DNA from: Candidatus Latescibacterota bacterium
Lineage (GTDB): Bacteria > Latescibacterota > MWCZ01
Reading direction: 5' to 3'
DNA: 64,000 nt
Assembly: GCA_022706085.1 (NCBI GenBank)
Contig: JAKJDF010000002.1
Coordinates: 382,372-446,371, forward strand
Positions 18,855-27,869 of this stretch are shown piece by piece; position 1 is the first letter of the stretch, and every line of letters begins with the position of its first letter. The position numbers and the translations under genes are program-made. A model generated the notes under the pieces. It was not told where the DNA came from. It saw nothing but the letters and a program-made list of their open reading frames with translations, and made no database searches.

Positions 18855-20330
18855 TCACACCCAGACGGGGCTGGACCACGCCATGTTGCCCCGTCTGGTG
18901 ATGATCCTGACATAGCAGAAACCACCGTGATCGACAGGTACGGTCGTTTTCCCGTCCCGCAGCACTCGCGGGTCGTCGTCCGGCAGGAGGGAGGCAACAT
19001 CATTCCCGTTGGCAACGACCGAGGCGCCGGCGATTCCTTCCTCCGACGCCGCAGTCACCGCCACGGTCAAGCCATTTTTTGCCGGTTCCGCTTTCACATC
19101 GAGGTATATCCTGCTCTGGGTGGTTGCATACGTGGCGTGATCCCGGATCGCGTCAAAAACCGCTTCCCGTGTGAGATAAGGCACCGTCACCGCGGTGAAC
19201 CCCTGCGGCCAGAAACGCGTCGAGAGCGGCGGATAACTCTCGGTGTGCAGGGCGTCGCCGGGGCGGCCATCGTGGATGTCCCCTCCGCCCACGAAACCGA
19301 GGCGATATCCTTTCCGCAGTGCGTCAACCACGTGCCGGCCCTTCATTTCGCCGTTGAGGTGCTGAATCGCCATGGGGTTGCCGTCCTCGCGGGAACGCTC
19401 GCTGCTGCCCCACACAGAGTGAATTTCCACCGCCTTTTCGTACTTCGGGTTCCATCCCTGTTCCCAGTCGACACCCATGATGACGTTGGCGCTGTGGTGC
19501 GGAATCGCGATGGAATCAACGTTCGAAAGGGAATCCAGCTTTTCCCAGAGCTTCACCAGCGTGTCACAATCTGAAGCATTGCTTCGCAGGACCGGACCGG
19601 CACTCTGGCGGTAGTAGATATTCCTGTGCCCCGGCGCTCCTGCCGCAGGATTGTGGTTCGTCCACTCCTGGCCGATCAGCGTGACGAACCGTTCCGGCTC
19701 GTTATAATCGTTCGTCACGGCCTGGAAGTAATCCCACTGGCGGTCGGTAACCCCCTCCATGTGGTCCGTGATGGCACCGAAATCGAGGAACCCTTCGTCC
19801 CGGGCGAACGCGTACAGCTCTTCCGGGCAGCGGATGCCATCGCTGAAGAACGTCTGCCAGTGCGGATCTCCCCAGTAGATGCGCGAACGGGGTGGTTCCG
19901 GGGTGACGCTGACGGGGTTCGACCAGCCCTCCACCCCGGTGTTCTCGTCCACAATCCGCACGAAGTGGATACCCGGTTCCCCGAAGGAAAACCCGTCGAA
20001 AACCCCGATGGGACGCGAGTCGCCGGAAAATATGCCCTGGTGGGTACCGTCGAACACGAGGTCGCGTGTCCCCGCCAACCTGCCGTCCCCGTCCACTTTC
20101 AACACGCCGCGCCACTCGGGGAGGCAGTTGTCGTGATACTGAATCTTGCGATCGACGTTGAGATTGAATGGCCCCCGCAACGCGGGTTTCGGATCGTTCC
20201 AGTTGCCTGAGCATGGGATGGGACGAACAGGTCCAAGAACCTTGACTTTGAGGGGAAATGATTCGCCGACCCCGACACAGGAAGGCGCAACGCACAAAAA
20301 ACCCGTCGGATCCAAACTCACCCCCTTCAA
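18855..20330 (-). CDS. DUF3604 family protein
   Basis: About 490 residues. The core contains IYWGDPHWQTFFSDG, FGAITDHMEGVTDRQWDYF, FVTLIGQEWTNH, IAIPHHSANVIMGVDW and GFVGGGDIHDGRPGDAL, the histidine/aspartate motifs of DUF3604, a PHP-like metal-dependent fold. No signal peptide is present. The start is uncertain: TTG at 20330 overlaps the TGA stop of the oxidoreductase gene (TTGA), and a GTG at 20321 or TTG at 20315 is also possible; no upstream ATG is plausible. It is coupled with the FAD oxidoreductase and may act on the same substrate, possibly a modified sugar ester; function is not established. Confidence 0.75.
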   Translation of the reverse strand: MKGVSLDPTGFLCVAPSCVGVGESFPLKVKVLGPVRPIPCSGNWNDPKPALRGPFNLNVDRKIQYHDNCLPEWRGVLKVDGDGRLAGTRDLVFDGTHQGIFSGDSRPIGVFDGFSFGEPGIHFVRIVDENTGVEGWSNPVSVTPEPPRSRIYWGDPHWQTFFSDGIRCPEELYAFARDEGFLDFGAITDHMEGVTDRQWDYFQAVTNDYNEPERFVTLIGQEWTNHNPAAGAPGHRNIYYRQSAGPVLRSNASDCDTLVKLWEKLDSLSNVDSIAIPHHSANVIMGVDWEQGWNPKYEKAVEIHSVWGSSERSREDGNPMAIQHLNGEMKGRHVVDALRKGYRLGFVGGGDIHDGRPGDALHTESYPPLSTRFWPQGFTAVTVPYLTREAVFDAIRDHATYATTQSRIYLDVKAEPAKNGLTVAVTAASEEGIAGASVVANGNDVASLLPDDDPRVLRDGKTTVPVDHGGFCYVRIITRRGNMAWSSPVWV

Positions 20331-21679
20331 AGCAGAGACCCGCCGTCCCGCATGGTCTGCCGGAGTCTCGCGAAGTTCACGTCTGCAACCGTTGAGTTTT
20401 CGGCGAGCGCCAGCACCGATGCCACCCCTGCCGCCTCCCCCGTCTGGTTGCAGTTGACCATGACACGCAGTGCGCCGTACGCGCCGCGATCGCAATCAAT
20501 CAGGCGCCCCGCCACCAGTACGTTCTTCCCGCCCTCGGGCACAAGCGAACGGTACGGGAACTGGTAAAACGGCGGCGTATCGTCGCTTTCGGGCCGCCAG
20601 CGCCCTCGTACCGGCGGTCTTCCCGGAACCACCCATTCCTCCGTCCCGTCGAGGTTTCGGAAGGTGAGCCCCGGTTTTTCGCTGTGGTGGACGTCGACGT
20701 GGTACGTACCGCACCCGATTGTGTCTTCAAACGCATGCCCGGTGAGGAGTTCCATTTCGGCCACGCTGTGCAGGCACTTTGCGTGGCGCGTTTCCCTGAT
20801 TCCGATGTACGAGGGCACCCCGCGGAGGAACACCTCCCCGCCGCGCGAGAAATGGTTCCGCAGGATATCCACCATCGCGCGGATCTGCCGCCTGCCTTCC
20901 ATTTCGGCGGCGGTGAGCTGGTCCGCATCAGAGCAATCGGCATTCGCAACCCGGGTGCCCGCAACCATCTTCATGTCGCGAGAGCCTGCCACCCATGCTG
21001 CCCAGAGAAACCCCAGTTTCAGGGCTTCCGGGAATTCCGGATTGAACACCGCCTCGTTGAGTTTGAACCCCGGATTCGCTTCTTCGATTTTGCCGAGACC
21101 CTCGATGATACAACATGCGGTGGGTGGCTGGATATCGCCCAGAAAACGCGTTGGCAGGCCTATCCGGTATATCAGGTCGCCATCGCCCGTGGCATCCACG
21201 AAGTACTTCGCGCGGATCGCTCGACGCCCTGACTTGTCCTCGACTATGACGGCATCCAGCCGACCGTCCACAACCGCTGGAGTGACAAACCGGGCGTGAA
21301 GGAAGGGGCGGACGTTCGCCTCGGTGATCAGGTTGTCGAGCTCGATTTTCAGTTCTTCGGTATTCAGAAAGTACGCGGCGTGGGGAGACGTGCCGAACTC
21401 CACCGCGGCGCGGCGGTGCAGCCGGTCGATCGTCTCCTGCGTGAGGCCGCCGATGATCTGGCGCTCGTCGTGGATGTCCTTGAGTGAGTGCCAGACGTTC
21501 ACCAGCCCCGCCGTGGCGACGCCACCGAAAAATCCACCCAGTTCGACGATGGCGACCGAAGCGCCGAGCCGCGCGGCGCGAACGGCCGCGAACACCCCGG
21601 TGCAACTGCCACCGATGACGCAGATATCGGCCTCGTGGGCAACGGGAGTGGTGCGGGAAGGTTCGGCGATGGTGAGCAT
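20327..21679 (-). CDS. FAD-dependent oxidoreductase (FAD_oxidored family)
   Basis: A 450-residue protein with the dinucleotide-binding motif DICVIGGSCTGVFAAVRAAR, the acidic end of strand 2 (VAIVELGG), GFFGGVATAGLVNVWHSL, and YFVDATGDGDLIYRIGLPT, which marks the FAD_oxidored group. The C-terminal NVLVAGRLIDCDRGAYGALRVM is the second FAD contact. ATG at 21679 follows GAGGAGC. The family is common in glycan-degrading Planctomycetes-like and related lineages; the electron donor is unknown. A second member of this family sits at 47923-49260. Confidence 0.85.
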   Translation of the reverse strand: MLTIAEPSRTTPVAHEADICVIGGSCTGVFAAVRAARLGASVAIVELGGFFGGVATAGLVNVWHSLKDIHDERQIIGGLTQETIDRLHRRAAVEFGTSPHAAYFLNTEELKIELDNLITEANVRPFLHARFVTPAVVDGRLDAVIVEDKSGRRAIRAKYFVDATGDGDLIYRIGLPTRFLGDIQPPTACCIIEGLGKIEEANPGFKLNEAVFNPEFPEALKLGFLWAAWVAGSRDMKMVAGTRVANADCSDADQLTAAEMEGRRQIRAMVDILRNHFSRGGEVFLRGVPSYIGIRETRHAKCLHSVAEMELLTGHAFEDTIGCGTYHVDVHHSEKPGLTFRNLDGTEEWVVPGRPPVRGRWRPESDDTPPFYQFPYRSLVPEGGKNVLVAGRLIDCDRGAYGALRVMVNCNQTGEAAGVASVLALAENSTVADVNFARLRQTMRDGGSLL

Positions 21680-21744
21680 GTGGTGCTCCTCAAATTGGTT
21701 CGTTGGGCGTGATCGTTTGGGTGGCGCGTCCGGCAATTTGGGTT

Positions 21745-21797
21745 GCGCAAGCTTGCTTGCGCTTTGAAAGCGGCGGAAAGCCGCCGCACTCAAAAGC
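21745..21797. repeat. Two adjacent palindromes in the gap before the FAD gene
   Basis: An 8-bp stem GCGCAAGC/GCTTGCGC with a 2-base loop (21745-21762) runs into a second hairpin with stem GCGGCGG/CCGCCGC (21770-21787) extended by GCTTTGA/TCAAAAGC. It lies between the beta-helix gene and the FAD gene and could be a processing hairpin or a dispersed intergenic repeat. Confidence 0.6.
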
Positions 21798-21828
21798 ACG
21801 GTCCATCACCTGTCACGCCCTCCTATAC

Positions 21829-21840
21829 GACGTATACGTC
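21829..21840. promoter_or_regulatory. 12-bp perfect palindrome, possible operator
   Basis: GACGTATACGTC, a perfect palindrome, 150 bases upstream of the FAD gene start and just after the beta-helix gene. Could be a regulator site; nothing else supports this. Confidence 0.3.
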
Positions 21841-21879
21841 CTATGGGAAACCACCGACAGAGCAATGCTGCCTCCCGCG

Positions 21880-23913
21880 TCAGTCCCGCTTCTCCGGCGG
21901 GCGCGGGCCCACGTCGGACATATCTATCGGTTGGAAACCAAGCGCGAGGACCGGGGAATCTGGATCCAACGTGAAATCCCGCCCCGCGAGGTCCCGACAT
22001 TTCGGATCCGCCACAATTGACTGTGGGTCGTACCCTAGCTTTCGCCATTCTTCGAATGAATACTCCTGTTTGTATCCCCACTCGCCTTTCTCGTTTCGCG
22101 TGCTGGCGCCGCACCACGGGGCGCGGGTAACATCCCAGAACAGGTTGTTGTTCGAGAGGAAGATGCGCTGCTCGGGTGTTCCCATGGCGAAGATCGGCTG
22201 GTTGTTTCCGATGAAGATATTCCGATCGAAGGTTACAGAAAGGTGATCCTCATACCGGGAAACCGTCGCCTGTCCTTCGCGGCCGAAGGCGAAAATGTTG
22301 TTGCGGACAACGTTTTCCCGCCCGTAATGCTGATGGAACCCCTGACTGGAGGTGTTGTAACAGATATTGTTCTCGCTGATAATGTGCGAGCTGCCTTCGT
22401 CCATGTAAATCGCCCAGCCGCCGTAGTTCGATTTCTCGATGTCGTGAATAAGGTTACCGCGCAGCATGGTGCCGGGCTGAACGCCGAGGGTGTAGATGCC
22501 GCCCATGTCGCTCAGGATACCGTGGCCGATGTCGTGAATGTGGTTCTTCTCAATGCGGTTGTTCTGTGACACGTTTTCGTGATATCCCCACACCCAGCCG
22601 CACGAAACACCGCTGTAATAAAGGTCGTAGATGTGGTTGTGGGAGATATGGTTCCCGAACGAATGCCGCGAAAGCACCCCGACCGCTGCGAGAAACACGC
22701 GCCCGCCTTCTCCTATCACATTGTCCGTGATGCGGTTGTTACCGGTCCTCCGTGCGCGCGGACCAAGCGCATCCGCTCCGTTGAGATGGACGCCGCCGGC
22801 GCCGAGGTCAACCAGGGTGTTTCCCACCACGCGGATGTTCTGGCATCCATCCATCAGTTCGACCGCGTACCCGCCTATGTGCCGCACCGTGCAGTTCTCA
22901 AAGGCGCACGACCGCGCCGCCTCAAAGGTGATCGCCGCCGGTGTTTTGTGAGCGGCCTGATTCGAAAGGCAATAATCCCATTCCACATGCTCGAACGTCA
23001 GCCCTTCGAAGCGAAGAAACTCGATATATTTCTCCGCGTCGGCATTCCCGGTCACCTGCACGAGCTTTCGGAGACGCGGCGCGAACACCTGTGCGGTTTC
23101 GATGTCTTCCCCATCCATCGGCAAATAGGTCAGCTTGCCGGTGGTGCGGTCGAGGTACCACTCGCCCGGGTCGCTCAGCGCTTCTTCCACGTTTTCGACG
23201 TAGTACCGGGCAAGGCCGTCCGCGACGTCGTCTTTCAGCGTGAATCCCGTCTTGTTCGCGAGTTTGACCGTGTTCGTGGCGGGATCGAAACCTGCCACGG
23301 GAACTCGCTCTTCCACCCACCAGTGGATCACGACGACGTCGATGTCCGTGATGTTCTTCCATTTCTGGACGTGCCCCGGCGCGCACTGGAAGGCACCCGC
23401 TCCCATGAAGATATCCCCCCAGGGTCCTTCGGCGTGCGGCCGTTCGTAGTCGGCAACCCGGTAGAAGCCTTTCTTTGGCAACCTCGGGCGGTTGCGTCTG
23501 GCGCCGTTCACAAACAACTGCCGGAAATACCATTTCCCGTCCGCTACCTCGGGGATGGTAGTAACCCAGACTTCCTTTCCGTTCAGTGATTCCTTCGTCC
23601 ATCCGGTGATGCGCGTCCCTCCATCCAGAACGGGTGTTTCGCCGGGGAACGCGGCATACGTGACGGGCGCGGAATCGGCGTGCGTAAAGGTCAGCGGCTC
23701 TTTGAGGACGTACCGCCCTCCCCGCAGCCAGACTGTTACGGACGCGGGCAGCTTTGTGGCACGTTTCAGCTCGCGAATCGCATCGCGCGCCTTGGTCACG
23801 GTGGCGAAAGGGCCGTCGGTGTCGTCCGCGTTGGCTTCCGCAAGGCGGCCGGACCAGCTATCCCGGCCCAGCGGGGAGACGTAGAGATCGAGATGAGATT
23901 GCTGCGCGGGCAT
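21880..23913 (-). CDS. Right-handed parallel beta-helix protein, polysaccharide lyase/hydrolase-like
   Basis: The 677-residue protein starts at ATG 23913 after GGAGGAGTTCCT. The N-terminus (LDLYVSPLGRDSWSGRL, GPFATVTKARDAIRELKR, VWLRGGRYVLKEPLTF) is the typical opening of pectate-lyase-like beta-helix proteins. Later turns repeat short Asn-rich strands: NIRVVGNTLVDLGAGGVHLNG, NHISHNHIYDLYYSGVSCG, NNRIEKNHIHDIGHGILSD, NNICYNTSSQGFHQHYG. It has no clear signal peptide. Likely a glycosidase or lyase (such as GH120/GH141-like fucosidase/xylanase-type helices), but the substrate cannot be fixed. Confidence 0.8.
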   Translation of the reverse strand: MPAQQSHLDLYVSPLGRDSWSGRLAEANADDTDGPFATVTKARDAIRELKRATKLPASVTVWLRGGRYVLKEPLTFTHADSAPVTYAAFPGETPVLDGGTRITGWTKESLNGKEVWVTTIPEVADGKWYFRQLFVNGARRNRPRLPKKGFYRVADYERPHAEGPWGDIFMGAGAFQCAPGHVQKWKNITDIDVVVIHWWVEERVPVAGFDPATNTVKLANKTGFTLKDDVADGLARYYVENVEEALSDPGEWYLDRTTGKLTYLPMDGEDIETAQVFAPRLRKLVQVTGNADAEKYIEFLRFEGLTFEHVEWDYCLSNQAAHKTPAAITFEAARSCAFENCTVRHIGGYAVELMDGCQNIRVVGNTLVDLGAGGVHLNGADALGPRARRTGNNRITDNVIGEGGRVFLAAVGVLSRHSFGNHISHNHIYDLYYSGVSCGWVWGYHENVSQNNRIEKNHIHDIGHGILSDMGGIYTLGVQPGTMLRGNLIHDIEKSNYGGWAIYMDEGSSHIISENNICYNTSSQGFHQHYGRENVVRNNIFAFGREGQATVSRYEDHLSVTFDRNIFIGNNQPIFAMGTPEQRIFLSNNNLFWDVTRAPWCGASTRNEKGEWGYKQEYSFEEWRKLGYDPQSIVADPKCRDLAGRDFTLDPDSPVLALGFQPIDMSDVGPRPPEKRD

Positions 23914-23963
23914 AGGAACTCCTCCTGTATTCAATGGATGCGTTCAATCTCGCGAGCGCGGCG

Positions 23964-25508
23964 TTACACGAATTTCATGGCGAACAGGTGGGCGCTGCGC
24001 ATGCGAACACGGAAACGGACTTCGGCGCCTTCCGCATGCCCGATGTCGCTTTCGCCGCGCCAGGTGACCAGATGATCGATTGCATCGCCGCTGAAACAGT
24101 CACAATCGGCGAAGCTCCGTCCCGGAATCGCGGAGCCGTCAGGTCTGCATGCTTCCACCTCAACGAAACCGGTGAACTGCGTTTTCGCGTTGAGCCGCAG
24201 CGTGCGTCCGTCAAAAACGACCGGTTGTGTGGCAAAGAAACCGTCCATCGGGCATTCCAGCGCCACAAGACGTTCCTTTTTCCACGTCGCCCACGCGATT
24301 TTGCCCAGGGGTGGTTTGCGCGGGTGTTTGTGGGGAACCGGAGAACCTGCGAACAGCATGCCGGTGCGGTTTCCCGGCAGATCCACGAGGCCGATTCCCG
24401 GCGTCACGACGCCGCCATCCCATTCGCCTGCGCACCCCGGTGAGCAGACCCCTTCGCCCGGGGCATTGCCCTTGTCATCCGGAACAAAACCCCAGACCAC
24501 CCCGTCGGGGCTTGTGGCGAGATGGAAATGGAACGAATCCGTGGCAAGCGACCACCGCATTGGGAACATCACGTGGTAGTCGATGGTGCCCGGCATCAAA
24601 GTTTTGGGCTGGCTGTACCAGAGGTCGTGGGGCGCCATTGTTGCGCCGGGCCAGAAGAGGTCCTCAGGAAGAGGGAAACGCCGGAAATCGTCCGTTTCCA
24701 TCCGCCCGATCGTACGGCGGCGGAAAAACCAGTTGCGGCAATAAGCAACGTATTTTCCCTGCTGAACGTCGTACGTGCAGCAGTTGTGCGTATCGCTGTA
24801 GTGAGCCACGAGCGGTTCGCGGATGGGTTTCCAGTGGATGCCATCCGGCGACACGGCACCAAAAAGTCCCTGGTTCTTGCGGTACGGGTCCACGGCATCC
24901 GGCCGTTTCCGGATGTAGTCCGCATACATGTCATCCGGTATGTGCCCCAGATGGAATCCCTTGTACCGTTCTTCCGAAGGCGCAGAGGGGTCTTTGAACA
25001 CGCTCCCGCCGTGGTACCCCACGTCGTCATCCCTGAGCATGGCGCCGAACACGACATTGTTGTGCGTGTCTCCCCTGTAATTGACCACGCCAAGGTCGGG
25101 AAAGCGCCAGTCCACGCCGTTATCGCTTTCCGCATAACGGACGTGGTTGCGGACACCCATGTGCGGTGTGCCGATACCTTCTTCCGGCCAGCACTCGTAC
25201 CAGAAGCGGTAGACACCCTGGTCATGGATGAGCGTGCCTCCGAACAGGAACACCGCGCGTGCCATTTCCGGCGTGATGACGGGCCGGCTTTTGTCTGCCT
25301 TCTGCGTCACAAGGCGGATGCCATACGGCATGTCCGCGCAGCGATAATGAAGGGGAGGCAGGCTTTCCGTGGTGAAAAGCGGCACGCCTTCGCCGGTTTC
25401 CGTGAGCCACTGATGGGACCCGCGATCGACGTAGCGCCAGTCGTGGAAGTAGATGACGTTGGACGCGAGGCGAAACGGGGGACGGTTGCTGTGGATCACG
25501 GACTTCAC
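23964..25508 (-). CDS. Five-bladed beta-propeller glycosidase-like protein
   Basis: A 514-residue protein with GTG start at 25508 and ribosome-binding site GGAGAA. It contains repeated blade motifs such as GTLIHDQGVYRFWYECW, RYAESDNGVDWRFPDLGVV, GLFGAVSPDGIHWKPI, YVAYCRNWFF and HLATSPDGVVWGFV, as in the GH32/GH43/GH68 fold. The C-terminal 90 residues (LRLNAKTQFTGFVEVEACRPDG) form a beta-sandwich like that of GH32 proteins. No signal peptide, so probably cytoplasmic. It leads an operon with the beta-helix, FAD oxidoreductase and DUF3604 genes. Confidence 0.72.
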   Translation of the reverse strand: MKSVIHSNRPPFRLASNVIYFHDWRYVDRGSHQWLTETGEGVPLFTTESLPPLHYRCADMPYGIRLVTQKADKSRPVITPEMARAVFLFGGTLIHDQGVYRFWYECWPEEGIGTPHMGVRNHVRYAESDNGVDWRFPDLGVVNYRGDTHNNVVFGAMLRDDDVGYHGGSVFKDPSAPSEERYKGFHLGHIPDDMYADYIRKRPDAVDPYRKNQGLFGAVSPDGIHWKPIREPLVAHYSDTHNCCTYDVQQGKYVAYCRNWFFRRRTIGRMETDDFRRFPLPEDLFWPGATMAPHDLWYSQPKTLMPGTIDYHVMFPMRWSLATDSFHFHLATSPDGVVWGFVPDDKGNAPGEGVCSPGCAGEWDGGVVTPGIGLVDLPGNRTGMLFAGSPVPHKHPRKPPLGKIAWATWKKERLVALECPMDGFFATQPVVFDGRTLRLNAKTQFTGFVEVEACRPDGSAIPGRSFADCDCFSGDAIDHLVTWRGESDIGHAEGAEVRFRVRMRSAHLFAMKFV

Positions 25509-25562
25509 GGGGGCGTTCTCCTTCGGCAGCGACCCATCTTGTCCTTGCGGGCCGGTTGTTCC

Positions 25563-26018
25563 TTATTCGGAACGGTTCGCGACCACTTTCCGTATCACTT
25601 CGTCAAGTTGCGCGTAATTGAGGTCGTCTTTCTGCGCGAACGGCAGGTCGTCTGCCTGCGCCCCGCGATCAAGGAACGCGGCAAGGCCGATTGTTTTCTT
25701 TCCGAGGAACGCGCTGGCTCCCCAGCGTTCCGCCATGGAACGGAATTTGTCCGCGTCGAAATTGGTAAGCATGACTACCGGAATGCCGCGCGTCTTCTCG
25801 TCGGCAAGAAGGAACTTCAACGTCTCGTATCCATCCTGCCGCGGCATGACGAGGTCCAGAAGGACCACGTCCGGCTGTTCCACCTTGATGCGTTCGACCG
25901 CCTTCACTGCGTCGGTTTCCGAGGCAACCCAGTGCCCGAACTTCGCGGAAAGCACCGTAGTGATGAGCTGAACGAAGGCTTCGTCATCGTCCACGACAAA
26001 CACGCGGAGTGGATCCAT
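25563..26018 (-). CDS. CheY-like response regulator
   Basis: A 151-residue receiver domain: acidic pocket VDDDE at 9-13, phospho-acceptor Asp55 in VLLDLVMPRQDG, Thr85 in VVMLTNFD and Lys107/108 in FLGKK. A C-terminal extension of about 35 residues (LDRGAQADDLPFAQKDDLN) follows without a DNA-binding domain. ATG at 26018 follows GGGGGGATAAC. It lies downstream of the histidine kinase and probably receives phosphate from it. Confidence 0.9.
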   Translation of the reverse strand: MDPLRVFVVDDDEAFVQLITTVLSAKFGHWVASETDAVKAVERIKVEQPDVVLLDLVMPRQDGYETLKFLLADEKTRGIPVVMLTNFDADKFRSMAERWGASAFLGKKTIGLAAFLDRGAQADDLPFAQKDDLNYAQLDEVIRKVVANRSE

Positions 26019-26303
26019 GTTATCCCCCCAGTTCTGCGGCTGTGATTGGCCCGGAAAAACCAGCCATCGCCGCTTCAGACATACCCGTTGTGCGATTTCG
26101 TTCGCCCGTTACGGAGAACAATTCCGGCACCTGCAATAAGAACGCAACCACCGCGGCCTGCTCCAAATCCAGTTATTCCTGTCGTCGCGGCAGCGGAGCA
26201 CCGATTCGCGGGATTGGCGCCGCTGTCAGGTCACGTCGAACCGTACAACCGCGGGGAGTATCCTCCGCCAGATGCCGGCCACATTTCAGATCACGTACGG
26301 GCT

Positions 26304-27857
26304 TCAGTCCGGCCGCACTTCCAAATCCTCTTCGCGCGTTCCTGCATACCGGACGTTCTCACCTTCTCCGGGCTGGTCTACGACGGGGACCGTGAAGGTA
26401 AACGTCGCCCCCTGCCCCGGGGTGCTTTCTGCCCAGACGCAGCCTCCGTGCGCTTCCACGAGGAACTTGACGATCGTAAGGCCGAGGCCGGTGCCTTTCG
26501 CCTTCGTGGCGCGTTTCATGCGAACCTGGTGGAATTTGTCGAAAATCCGTGGCAAGTCTTCCGGGGGGATACCCACTCCGGTATCGCGCACGGAACAACG
26601 CAGAAATGCCCCCTCCTGCTCGCAGCTCAACGCGATTTCTCCGTTTTCCGGGGTGAACTTGACCGCGTTTCCGAGCAGGTTCATAAGCACCTGCTCCATA
26701 CGGTTCGGATCGGCATATGCCGGCGGGAGGTCCGGTGCAGCCTTCAGGGTGATTCGCAGCCGCTTTTCCATGGAAAGAGGCGCAATGGACTTTGCAACGC
26801 GGCGAATGATGGCAACAAGATCGGTCGTTTCCGGTTGAATTTCCAGCTTGCCCGCCTCAAGCCTGGCAGTGTCGAGCAGGTCGTTGATGAGGTTCCCGAG
26901 GCGTTTCGCGTTCGTACGAATGATCTGCAGGATCTCTTTCTGGTCCTCCTTGAGCGGGCTCGGGATGCCATCGTTGAGCAGCTCCGCAGCCTGCTTCACC
27001 GCGGCAATGGGCGTTCGCAGATCGTGGGAGACTTTGGAGAGGAAATCCGCCTTCAACGCATCAAGTTCACCAAGACGCTCCACCGTGGCATTCAAACCCT
27101 CGGCGATTTCGGAGAATTCGTCCTTGCTTACGAGTTCCACGCGCTGCTGAAAATCGCCGCTGGCAACAGCGCTCAGCGCGTTGCTGATGCCCGCGGTCGC
27201 CTGTTTGATAGTCCGGTTCAGATACATCACCATGGCCAGCATTCCTGCCAGGAGAACAGCCAGAACTACGCCCGCACGCAGGATCAGATGCTCCCTGAAC
27301 CGCGACGCCGCAGCGAGCAACACGTTCGCGTCCTCCTGCGCGTGTTCCTGCAGACTCGTCATTGCCCGGGAAAGCTCGGCGTCCACTTCGTGCAACTGGC
27401 CAAATGTGCGTTCGGCCCGGCCCGGCTGTCCGCGCTCGAAGTGCAGTTCCACGCTTTCAAAAAGCAAATCGAGCTTTCGGCACGCGATGAGAAGGCTGTC
27501 GAGGCCGTACTTCAGCGCGGGGCGTTGGCCGAACCGGGACCGGCTTACCTCCGCCAGCAGCGAATCGCGGTGCGCGCGGCGGGAGCGCAGCGATCTCGTC
27601 ATTTCGTCGGCGTCGCGCGATGAGGCGAACGCGCCCACCTGGAACATCGAGACTTTGATACCGCCGCGGTACAGGATCTCGTTGACGTCATCGGAGATTT
27701 TGTTGATCCGGATGATCTGTTCCTGCGCATTCACGGTGAGTTCCACCAGGTCGTCCATCCTCCGCAGATCACGAACGACCCAGAGCACCGCGGCGCACAT
27801 CAGCGCAACCATACCCAGGTTGCCGAGAAGAACCTTTCCGCCGATGGTAAGCCGCAC
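26304..27857 (-). CDS. Sensor histidine kinase
   Basis: The 517-residue protein has helix 1 at about 8-28, a periplasmic helical sensor domain (30-190), helix 2 at about 195-213, a HAMP domain, then HisKA with His278 in VSHDLRTPI, and a HATPase domain with NLLGNAVKFTP (N box), DTGVGIPPEDLPRIF (G1) and GTGLGLTIVKFLVEAHGG (G2). GTG start at 27857 follows GGAGGAGAAAGC. The stimulus is unknown. It lies 12 bases after dprA and 285 bases before the response regulator; I find no convincing gene in that gap. Confidence 0.93.
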   Translation of the reverse strand: MRLTIGGKVLLGNLGMVALMCAAVLWVVRDLRRMDDLVELTVNAQEQIIRINKISDDVNEILYRGGIKVSMFQVGAFASSRDADEMTRSLRSRRAHRDSLLAEVSRSRFGQRPALKYGLDSLLIACRKLDLLFESVELHFERGQPGRAERTFGQLHEVDAELSRAMTSLQEHAQEDANVLLAAASRFREHLILRAGVVLAVLLAGMLAMVMYLNRTIKQATAGISNALSAVASGDFQQRVELVSKDEFSEIAEGLNATVERLGELDALKADFLSKVSHDLRTPIAAVKQAAELLNDGIPSPLKEDQKEILQIIRTNAKRLGNLINDLLDTARLEAGKLEIQPETTDLVAIIRRVAKSIAPLSMEKRLRITLKAAPDLPPAYADPNRMEQVLMNLLGNAVKFTPENGEIALSCEQEGAFLRCSVRDTGVGIPPEDLPRIFDKFHQVRMKRATKAKGTGLGLTIVKFLVEAHGGCVWAESTPGQGATFTFTVPVVDQPGEGENVRYAGTREEDLEVRPD

Positions 27858-27869
27858 GCTTTCTCCTCC

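Noticed and set aside
24522-26045. 507-residue plus-strand open frame opposite the propeller glycosidase
   Set aside because: Antisense shadow; no motif and no ribosome-binding site worth noting, while the minus strand carries clear repeated blade motifs.
26019-26303. Possible small gene between the histidine kinase and response regulator
   Set aside because: Short frames can be read on the minus strand, but none has a proper start, length or recognisable motif.
26046-27623. 525-residue plus-strand open frame opposite the histidine kinase
   Set aside because: The minus-strand frame has all kinase motifs; the plus translation is low-complexity basic sequence.
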